A stretch of 6,093 nt of DNA from JBEKHT01 sp050012135 (GTDB lineage: Bacteria; Chloroflexota; Anaerolineae; Anaerolineales; RBG-16-64-43): positions 1-6,093 of the forward strand of contig JBEKHT010000109.1 in the NCBI GenBank assembly GCA_050012135.1, read 5' to 3'. The position numbers and the translations under genes are program-made. This document shows, in pieces, positions 1 to 5,151 of the stretch. The notes beneath the pieces were generated by a model. The model was given only the letters and a program-made list of their open reading frames with translations. It did not search any database and was not told the DNA's origin. Numbering within the stretch: position 1 is the stretch's first letter; every line of letters starts with the position of its first letter.

Positions 1-432
1 TATGATTCCTTGGTGCTGGCGACGGTGTTCGCCTTCTGGGTGGGTTTCGGGGCATTTGCTGGGGTGCTCGCTTTGTCCGTGGTCACGACCGCCTCCCTGG
101 GCAAAATGTTCTCCGAGGCGGTTGAAAGCATTGACCCCGGTCCACTCGAGGCGGTCACCGCCACCGGTGCCAGTCGTCCCCAGGTCGTTTTCTTTGCGGT
201 GGTGCCTCAAGTCGTGCCAGATTTCATCTCGTACGTCATCTACCATTGGGACATCAACGTCCGCATCAGCACCATCCTCGGGTTCGTCGGCGGGGGAGGC
301 ATTGGCTTCTACCTGAGCCAGCAGATCAATCTGCTCCTGTACTCGAGGGCCGGAACGGCCATCCTGGGAATCGTCATCGTCGTGTGGGTCATGGACTTTC
401 TCAGCGCGGAGGTTCGAAAGAGGTATACCTGA
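1..432 (+). CDS. phnE: Phosphonate-type ABC transporter permease, C-terminal part (5' end outside window)
   Basis: The reading frame is open from base 1 (Tyr-Asp-Ser...) to TGA at 430-432, giving 143 residues; family members run about 260-280, so roughly the N-terminal half lies upstream. This is an inner-membrane permease subunit that works with a PhnC-like ATPase and a PhnD-like binding protein to import phosphonates or related phosphorus compounds such as phosphite. Visible are hydrophobic segments at residues about 4-29, 75-105 and 118-135. The cytoplasmic EAA loop that docks on the ATPase is at residues 50-70 (LEAVTATGAS followed by VVPQV). The PhnE-typical stretch INVRIS-TILGFVGGGGIG is at 85-102. 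Any phnC/phnD partners would lie upstream, outside the window. The exact substrate cannot be read from the permease. A TTG at 10 can serve as a start on paper, but the family match continues up to the edge, so the gene is treated as partial. Confidence 0.9.
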   Translation, partial: YDSLVLATVFAFWVGFGAFAGVLALSVVTTASLGKMFSEAVESIDPGPLEAVTATGASRPQVVFFAVVPQVVPDFISYVIYHWDINVRISTILGFVGGGGIGFYLSQQINLLLYSRAGTAILGIVIVVWVMDFLSAEVRKRYT

Positions 433-553
433 AGACCGGGTGTTCCCCCCCGCTTCTCGGGTGGCCGGCTGGCGCAGGCCTTGGCCTTCCGGCTTGGGCA
501 AGCTCCCCTGGGCGCCTCTCCCAATTTGTCGCAGGCGATGCACCCGGCCATTC

Positions 554-577
554 AGGTCCCTCCGCAGGGAGGGGCCT
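554..577 (+). terminator. Candidate hairpin terminator after phnE
   Basis: Arms 554-563 (AGGTCCCTCC) and 568-577 (GGAGGGGCCT) pair over 10 bp with one G-U pair around a 4-base loop, and are followed by a loose T-containing tail (TTGACTCTTG, starting inside the 3' arm). It lies 121 bases after the phnE stop and just before the HNH promoter, a sensible place to end the upstream transcript. The T-run is poor, so intrinsic termination is uncertain. The remaining sequence of the 433-637 gap contains only short GC-rich inverted repeats. Confidence 0.4.
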
Positions 578-583
578 TGACTC

Positions 584-613
584 TTGTCGATCCTGCGGCG
601 GGGGTGCTATACT
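584..613 (+). promoter_or_regulatory. Sigma70-type promoter with extended -10 for the HNH gene
   Basis: A -35-like TTGTCG (584-589) is separated by 18 bases from TATACT (608-613), which is preceded by TG one base away (605-606), making an extended -10. TATACT differs from consensus at one position. The start of transcription should fall near 619-621, only 17-19 bases ahead of the GTG start at 638. This placement also argues against a protein start at TTG 584, which would lie inside the promoter. Confidence 0.6.
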
Positions 614-627
614 CGCTCGCGATGGCC

Positions 628-632
628 GGAGG
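628..632 (+). promoter_or_regulatory. Ribosome binding site that fixes the HNH gene start
   Basis: GGAGG at 628-632 sits 5 bases before GTG 638. It supports the GTG over the upstream in-frame TTG at 584. Confidence 0.65.
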
Positions 633-637
633 TTTGG

Positions 638-1141
638 GTGAGTGAACTGGTCCTTGTATTGAACGCAAACTTTGAGCCGCTCCACGTGTGTAATACCCAT
701 CGGGCTCTGAACCTGATCGTGGCCGGAAAGGCGCGGATGCTGGCCAACGGCCGGGGATACGTGCGGACCGTGCGCCTGACGTTCCCGCGCCCATCGGTCA
801 TCCAGCTCGAGAAGATGATCCATCGGCCGCGTCCCCGGGTCCGCCTGAGCAAGCGCGAGGTCTTCCGCCGGGACGAATTCACCTGCCAGTACTGCGGACG
901 CCAAACCCCGGGCCTGACCGTGGATCACGTCATCCCGCGCCATCGCGGGGGCAGTCATTCCTGGGACAATCTGGTGGCCGCGTGCCCGAGCTGCAACCGA
1001 CGCAAAGGAGGGCGCACATCGGACGAGGCTCACATGCACCTCCTTCACGCGCCGCGCGAACCCTCCGCGACCGCCACCTTCCTGTTCGGTCGTCATCTGA
1101 CCGACAACCAAGACTGGGGCACCTTCCTGCGAGGGTGGTGA
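638..1141 (+). CDS. Stand-alone HNH endonuclease family protein (167 aa)
   Basis: The protein starts at GTG 638 (MSELVLVLNANFEPLHV) after a GGAGG ribosome binding site, and ends at TGA 1139-1141. It has two parts. The N-terminal region, residues 1-70, carries the signature LVLNANFEPL common to a widespread family of small HNH proteins. The C-terminal HNH/zinc module at 80-123 has CQYC (Cys83, Cys86), the catalytic-type DHV (Asp96-His97), His102, Asn111 and CPSCN (Cys116, Cys119, Asn120) followed by Lys123. All four zinc cysteines and the beta-beta-alpha-metal core residues are present, so metal-dependent nuclease activity is plausible. The biological role of this family is not established. 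No methyltransferase, terminase or intein lies next to it, so there is no sign of a restriction system, phage or homing element. It has its own promoter and converges with ppdK. Its base composition resembles that of its neighbours. Confidence 0.88.
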   Translation: MSELVLVLNANFEPLHVCNTHRALNLIVAGKARMLANGRGYVRTVRLTFPRPSVIQLEKMIHRPRPRVRLSKREVFRRDEFTCQYCGRQTPGLTVDHVIPRHRGGSHSWDNLVAACPSCNRRKGGRTSDEAHMHLLHAPREPSATATFLFGRHLTDNQDWGTFLRGW

Positions 1142-1208
1142 AACCCAGCCGGTAGCGGCCCGGCCGGGCCAGGGTTCTCTTGGCCCTCCCATCGGCAGCC
1201 TGGAATCA

Positions 1209-1237
1209 AATCGGGCGGGATCTTTTCCCGCCCGATT
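1209..1237. terminator. Bidirectional terminator between convergent HNH and ppdK genes
   Basis: A perfect 12-bp inverted repeat, AATCGGGCGGGA (1209-1220) and TCCCGCCCGATT (1226-1237), encloses a 5-base loop. It lies 67 bases after the HNH stop and 36 bases beyond the ppdK stop on the other strand. T-rich flanks are short on both sides (TTCTTGT on plus, ATTTGATT on minus). The strong GC stem and convergent placement make two-way termination the natural reading. Confidence 0.75.
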
Positions 1238-1273
1238 CTTGTCCCTCAGGAGTTGGTCCCGGCAGGGTTGAGA

Positions 1274-4018
1274 TTACTTCTTACCCTCCAAAGCCGCGTG
1301 GGCGGCCGCCAGCCGTGCAATCGGGACGCGGAAGGGCGAGCACGAGACATAGTCCAGCCCGATCCGGTGGCAAAAGGCGATCGACTTGGGGTCGCCGCCA
1401 TGTTCGCCGCAGATCCCGATCTCCAGGGACGGGCGCGTCGCCCGGCCCAGCTTGACCGCCATCTCCATCAGTTTGCCCACGCCGACCTCATCGATGCTGG
1501 CAAAGGGGTTCTCGAGCAAGATCCCCTTGTCCAGATATTCCATCAGGAATCCGGTTTCGGCATCGTCGCGCGAGATGCCGAAAGTCATTTGGGTCAGGTC
1601 ATTGGTGCCGAAGGAAAAGAACTGCGCCAACTCGGCGACCTGGTCCGCCGTCAGGGCGGCCCGGGGAATCTCGATCATCGTGCCGAACATGTAGCTAATC
1701 TTGATCCCCTGCTCTTCCATCACCCGCTTGGCCTCTTCCTCCAGCGCGGTCTGCTGAAGGCGCAGTTCGTTGATGTGGGAGATCAAGGGAATCATCACCT
1801 TGGGGATGACCTTCAGCCCCTCCCGGGTGCATTGGCAGGCCGCCTCGAAGATCGCCCGCACCTGCATTTGGGTAAGTTCAGGAATGTGGATTCCCAGGCG
1901 CACCCCTCGCAGGCCGAGCATCGGGTTGTCCTCACGCAGGGCCTCCACGGCCGACATCATCTTTTCTTTTTCCGCCAGGAGCGACGGATTGTTCCCCCGA
2001 ACCCTCAGCTCGGTAACCTCCTGAAGCAGGGACTCATAGGAGGGCAGGAACTCGTGCATCGGCGGGTCAATCAAGCGGATGGTCACCGGCAACCCATCCA
2101 TGGCGCGGAATAAGCCCTCAAAGTCAGAACGCTGGAAGGGCAACAACTGATCCAATGCTTTCTTCCGCTCCTGGCTGGTCTTGGCAAGAATCATCTGCTG
2201 GACGATCGGCAGGCGTTCCGTCTCGAAGAACATGTGCTCGGTCCGGCAGAGTCCAATTCCCTCGGCCCCGTTCTGGCGGGCGCGCTCCGCGTCCCGCGGA
2301 TAGTCGGCGTTCGCCCACACCCCCAGGCGACGCATCTTGTCGGCCCAGGACAGCAGCTCACTCAGGAAGGGATCCGTGATATCGGGGATGACCGTCTTGA
2401 TCTGGCCCGCAAACACCTCGCCCGAGGTGCCGTCGATCGACACGTAGTCGCCCTCTTTGAACACCCGACCGCCCACTTTGAAGTTGCGCCGCTCCAGGTC
2501 GACCTCGATCGCGGCCACACCCACCACGGCGGGCTTGCCGAACTGGCGAGCCACCAGGGCCGCGTGGCTGGTCCGCCCGCCACGGCTGGTCAGGATTCCT
2601 TTGGCCGCGAGCATGCCATGCACGTCGTCCGGCTTGGTCTCGGGGCGGACCATGATCACCTCTTTTTTCTCGACCTTGGTCCAGCGCTCCGCGGTGTCCG
2701 CATCAAAGGTGATCTGGCCGACCGCGGCACCCGGCGAGACGTTCAGTCCTTTAGCTATCAAGTCTCCCCTTGCCTCAGCCGACCGTTTCTCCGCAGGATC
2801 AAACTGAGGATGCAGGAAAAAGTCGACATGCTCCGGCCTGACCCGCTCGACGGCTTCCGGCCTCGAGATCAGGCCCTCCTCGACCATTTCGACCGCGATG
2901 CGGATGGCCGCCTGAGCTGCCCGTTTGGCATCCCGGGTCTGCAACATCCACAGCTTGCCGCGTTCGATCGTGAACTCGACATCTTGGGTGTCGCGATAGT
3001 GCTTCTCCAGTTTCTGGCAGACCCGGACGAATTGGGCGTAAATCTTGGGCATTTCGTCTTTCAGGGCCGAAATCGGCCGGGTGGCCCGAGTGCCCGACAC
3101 CACGTCCTCGCCCTGGGCATTGGTCAGGAAGTCGCCCTCCAGCTGCTTGCTGCCGTCGGTCACGTTGCGGGTGGTCACCACGCCCGTGCCCGAATCCGAG
3201 CCCATGTTTCCGAAGACCATGGTGACAATGTTCACGGCCGTCCCCAGGTCGTGGGAGATGCCCGCGGCCTTGCGATAGTCGATGGCCCGTTTCCCGTTCC
3301 AGGACTTGAAAACGGCCTCCGTCGCCAAGCGCAATTGCTCCAGGGGTTCGGACGGGAACTGCCGGCCAGTGTGTTCATGGACAATGTCCTTGAAGCGGGC
3401 GGTGATGGCCTTCAAGTCCTCGGTCGTCAGGTCGGCATCGGAAGCAACCCCCCGCCGCTTGCGGAAGTCCTCCAGAACCTTCTCAAACGGCTCGTTCGGG
3501 ACCCCCATCACCACGGATCCGAACATCTGGACCAGGCGCCGGTAGGCATCATAAACAAAGCGGGGGTTCTCCGTCAGCTGGATCAATCCCTGTGCCGTAT
3601 CGTCATTGAGACCGATGTTCAGCACGGTGTCCATCATCCCCGGCATGGAGAATTTGGCTCCGGATCGACAGGACACCAGCAGAGGATTGACCGGGTCACC
3701 GAACTTTTTTCGTGCCTGCCTCTCAATCTTCCCGAGAGCGGCCAGCTCTTGATCCCACATGCCGGTCGGGAATCTGCCTTGGCGCGCCAGGTAGGCATTG
3801 CACGCTTCCGTGGTGACCGTGAACCCGGGAGGTACCGGCAGGCCGACGCGAGACATCTCGGCCAGGTTCGCCCCCTTGCCCCCCAACAGGTCCTTCATCT
3901 TCGCGTTGCCTTCAGGGAACAAATAGACCCATTTCTTGGCCCGGGAGGGGCCTGCCTTCTTTGCAGGCCTCTTGGTTGTCTTCGGTGTTGAGGTCCTCCT
4001 CGCAGTCTTGCTGGCCAT
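1274..4018 (-). CDS. ppdK: Pyruvate, phosphate dikinase (914 aa)
   Basis: This cytoplasmic enzyme interconverts pyruvate + ATP + Pi and PEP + AMP + PPi. Order of domains: a basic Ala/Lys/Thr/Pro tail (residues 1-29); ATP-grasp domain about 30-390 with MKDLLGGKGANLAEM (41-55), CRSGAKFSMPGMMDT (117-131) and GEDVVSGTRATRP; swivelling phospho-His domain about 430-520 with catalytic His485 in GGRTSHAALVAR; and a TIM-barrel PEP/pyruvate domain about 550-908. Barrel residues match the family: Arg592 (CRTEH), Arg648 (TIRLID), Glu783 (MIEIPRA), Asn806-Asp807 (FGTNDLTQ) and acid/base Cys870 (GICGEHGG). All catalytic groups are intact. The start ATG 4016-4018 has AAAGGAG (4029-4035) ten bases upstream, and the next residues lead into the family N-terminus. 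The frame stays open upstream to ATG 4279 (87 more residues), but that part resembles no PPDK and is more likely leader. The usual GGMTSH is GGRTSH here. Direction (gluconeogenic or glycolytic) cannot be told from sequence. Confidence 0.95.
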   Translation of the reverse strand: MASKTARRTSTPKTTKRPAKKAGPSRAKKWVYLFPEGNAKMKDLLGGKGANLAEMSRVGLPVPPGFTVTTEACNAYLARQGRFPTGMWDQELAALGKIERQARKKFGDPVNPLLVSCRSGAKFSMPGMMDTVLNIGLNDDTAQGLIQLTENPRFVYDAYRRLVQMFGSVVMGVPNEPFEKVLEDFRKRRGVASDADLTTEDLKAITARFKDIVHEHTGRQFPSEPLEQLRLATEAVFKSWNGKRAIDYRKAAGISHDLGTAVNIVTMVFGNMGSDSGTGVVTTRNVTDGSKQLEGDFLTNAQGEDVVSGTRATRPISALKDEMPKIYAQFVRVCQKLEKHYRDTQDVEFTIERGKLWMLQTRDAKRAAQAAIRIAVEMVEEGLISRPEAVERVRPEHVDFFLHPQFDPAEKRSAEARGDLIAKGLNVSPGAAVGQITFDADTAERWTKVEKKEVIMVRPETKPDDVHGMLAAKGILTSRGGRTSHAALVARQFGKPAVVGVAAIEVDLERRNFKVGGRVFKEGDYVSIDGTSGEVFAGQIKTVIPDITDPFLSELLSWADKMRRLGVWANADYPRDAERARQNGAEGIGLCRTEHMFFETERLPIVQQMILAKTSQERKKALDQLLPFQRSDFEGLFRAMDGLPVTIRLIDPPMHEFLPSYESLLQEVTELRVRGNNPSLLAEKEKMMSAVEALREDNPMLGLRGVRLGIHIPELTQMQVRAIFEAACQCTREGLKVIPKVMIPLISHINELRLQQTALEEEAKRVMEEQGIKISYMFGTMIEIPRAALTADQVAELAQFFSFGTNDLTQMTFGISRDDAETGFLMEYLDKGILLENPFASIDEVGVGKLMEMAVKLGRATRPSLEIGICGEHGGDPKSIAFCHRIGLDYVSCSPFRVPIARLAAAHAALEGKK

Positions 4019-4293
4019 AGGCTCCGAACTCCTTTCATGCTTGATGCGGACCGTGCCCGCGTCCGCCCCAAGGAATTTTGCCAGGAAAGATTCGCGCAAT
4101 CTTACCACGTTCGCATTTTCGCATTCCTCACATGCGCCCGCCTCCGGTGACTTCTCTTCTTCCTCGGTCTCGCCATGGAGATTGCGGGCCGCTTCGCCCA
4201 CGGGTTCAATGAAGAACCGCCGGCCTGACAACCTCCCCGGCCCGCGGCTCAAAACGTCCGTTTGACACACGGCTTGCATTCTCGCGACTCAGG
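4019..4293 (-). promoter_or_regulatory. ppdK leader region with ribosome binding site and possible weak promoter
   Basis: These 275 bases separate the Rieske gene stop from the ppdK start. The end near ppdK has AAAGGAG (4029-4035). A possible extended -10 on the minus strand, TGGTAAGAT (4099-4107, hexamer TAAGAT at 4099-4104), would start transcription about 74 bases before ppdK, but it has no convincing -35. A purine-rich patch lies around 4150-4170 (minus strand). The region is open in the ppdK frame from ATG 4279, 14 bases after the Rieske stop, without a clear ribosome binding site there. It also holds a 24-codon basic ORF (4102-4176). The promoter call is weak. Confidence 0.3.
4217..4247 (-). 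terminator. Candidate weak terminator downstream of the SUF/Rieske genes
   Basis: On the minus strand, CCGCGGGCC (4247-4239) pairs with GGCCGGCGG (4225-4217) over nine positions with one central G-G mismatch. The 13-base loop is followed by TTCTTC. It sits about 47 bases after the Rieske stop. The large loop, the mismatch and the broken T-run make it a marginal terminator. If it works, it would reduce read-through from the suf genes into ppdK. Confidence 0.3.
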
Positions 4294-4650
4294 TCAGGAG
4301 ACAGCCTCCCGGGGCACCCCGATTTGCACCTCTTCCCCCACGACCCGTACGGGGTAGGCGGGGATATCCATGACGGCCGGAAGGCGGGTGGCCTTGCCAG
4401 TCCTCAGATCAAATCGGCCGCCATGCCGGGGACACTCCAGCTCCAAGCCCTCCAGAGTTCCCTCCCCGAGCGGCCCCTCATCATGCGTGCAGATATCCGC
4501 AATGGCGTACCAATCTTGGGCAATGCGAAAGAGCGCGATCGGGTGCCCGTCAATCTCAAACAACCAGCGGTCGCCGGAGGCGAAATTACTCAGTTTTCCC
4601 ACCGGGACGAACTCCGCCTCTTTCTCAGCCAGCCTGAGGTAGTTGTACAT
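4294..4650 (-). CDS. Small Rieske-type [2Fe-2S] ferredoxin (118 aa)
   Basis: This soluble single-domain Rieske protein resembles the ferredoxin components of non-heme iron dioxygenases and NirD-like proteins. It would carry one [2Fe-2S] cluster for one-electron transfer. Cluster ligands are Cys54 and His56 in CTHDEGPLGEG and Cys73 and His76 in CPRHGGRFD, in the usual two-loop spacing. There is no signal peptide or membrane anchor and no disulfide-forming cysteine pair as in cytochrome bc1 Rieske proteins, which supports a ferredoxin-type, low-potential, cytoplasmic protein. ATG 4648-4650 is preceded by GGAG (4658-4661) at seven bases. It is the third gene of a sufS-sufU-Rieske run, 70 bases after sufU. 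Rieske ferredoxins recur in SUF operons of several phyla, which suggests a role in or near cluster assembly, but the partner is not known. No dioxygenase subunit is present in the window, so a catabolic oxygenase role is less likely. Confidence 0.9.
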   Translation of the reverse strand: MYNYLRLAEKEAEFVPVGKLSNFASGDRWLFEIDGHPIALFRIAQDWYAIADICTHDEGPLGEGTLEGLELECPRHGGRFDLRTGKATRLPAVMDIPAYPVRVVGEEVQIGVPREAVS

Positions 4651-4720
4651 GCCGTAACTCCAACCTGCTGCCCACGGCTCAGCCTGGCCGCCGGGATCGG
4701 TGCCGGGGCGTGTCCGCGCT

Positions 4721-5110
4721 TCAATCCAGGTCTTTCGCTTCGGCCAAGCCGTAGGCCCCGGCCTTCAAGACCTTGAGCGAAAGCAGCGCACACTTGAGGC
4801 GAACCGGGCTCAGCTCGATGCCGAGCATTTCCAGAATGTCCTCTTTTCCCAACTTGCGCACTTCCTCCAGCGACTTGCCCACAATCGATTCGGTCAGGAG
4901 ATCCGCCGAGGCCTGAGAGATGGCGCAGCCCTCGCCCGAAAAGGCCGCCTCGTGTATTCGTCCCTCCGCATCCAGCCGCAGGTCAATCCGCAGATGGTCG
5001 CCACACAGCGGGTTGTCATCTTCATAGGAGATATCGTGAGGATCCAGCGTTCCTCGCATCCGCGGGTTCTTGTAGCGGTCCAGGATCAACTCTCGGTAAA
5101 GATCGTCCAC
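4721..5110 (-). CDS. sufU: SufU-type Fe-S cluster assembly sulfurtransferase/scaffold (129 aa), insertion-less form
   Basis: SufU accepts persulfide sulfur from SufS through a zinc-bound cysteine and passes it on to the SUF scaffold. The protein covers one NifU N-terminal-like domain. Visible are NPLCGD (Cys36, Asp38), GEGCAISQASADLLTE (Cys62) and PVRLKCALLSL (Cys107), giving the three Cys and one Asp expected as zinc ligands. A Lys (106) precedes the last Cys, as in SufU, where IscU has His. The distance Cys62-Cys107 (45 residues) is close to that in IscU and shorter than in Bacillus SufU (about 62), so the extra loop typical of SufU is missing. The start is GTG 5108-5110 with AAAAGGAG (5115-5122) four bases upstream; no in-frame start lies between it and the sufS end. 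A second AAAGGAG (5126-5132) lies farther up. It follows sufS by 41 bases and is surely co-transcribed with it. Confidence 0.9.
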   Translation of the reverse strand: MDDLYRELILDRYKNPRMRGTLDPHDISYEDDNPLCGDHLRIDLRLDAEGRIHEAAFSGEGCAISQASADLLTESIVGKSLEEVRKLGKEDILEMLGIELSPVRLKCALLSLKVLKAGAYGLAEAKDLD

Positions 5111-5114
5111 CGCG

Positions 5115-5132
5115 CTCCTTTTCGACTCCTTT
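5115..5132 (-). promoter_or_regulatory. Tandem Shine-Dalgarno motifs before sufU
   Basis: On the minus strand AAAGGAG (5132-5126) is followed after three bases by AAAAGGAG (5122-5115), which is four bases from the GTG start at 5110. Only the nearer one is placed to serve the GTG, and its spacing is a little short. The pair may hold ribosomes at a GTG start for steady SufU output; that role is inferred. Confidence 0.5.
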
Positions 5133-5151
5133 CTTGTCGGGGGGGAGCTGA

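Noticed and set aside
476..487. Palindrome AGGCCTTGGCCT after phnE
   Set aside because: The arms are only five bases with no T-run behind, and chance palindromes of this size are common in GC-rich spacers.
577..582. TTGACT as the -35 of the HNH promoter
   Set aside because: It is closer to consensus than TTGTCG, but it lies 25 bases from the TATACT, too far for sigma70. TTGTCG at 584 gives an 18-base spacer.
584..637. TTG 584 as the HNH protein start (18 extra residues)
   Set aside because: It falls within the predicted promoter, has no well-placed ribosome binding site, and the extra residues do not fit the family N-terminus. GTG 638 has GGAGG at 5 bases.
401..1192. Open frame of 263 codons on the minus strand across phnE end and the HNH gene
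   Set aside because: It overlaps two real plus-strand genes and has low-complexity Arg/Gly/Pro composition typical of shadow frames.
1253..2113. Open frame of 286 codons on the plus strand, opposite the ppdK 3' end
   Set aside because: It is the same antisense effect. It starts beside the terminator hairpin with no promoter or ribosome binding site that I can see and no family resemblance.
2234..3991. Open frame of 585 codons on the plus strand, opposite ppdK
   Set aside because: It lies wholly antisense to a confident PPDK. Its translation is rich in His, Arg, Gly and Asp with no recognisable domain, and it is what high-GC codon bias produces on the opposite strand.
4651..4720. Spacer between sufU and the Rieske gene as a promoter region
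   Set aside because: It is 70 GC-rich bases with a ribosome binding site but no recognisable -10 or -35. Co-transcription is the simpler reading.
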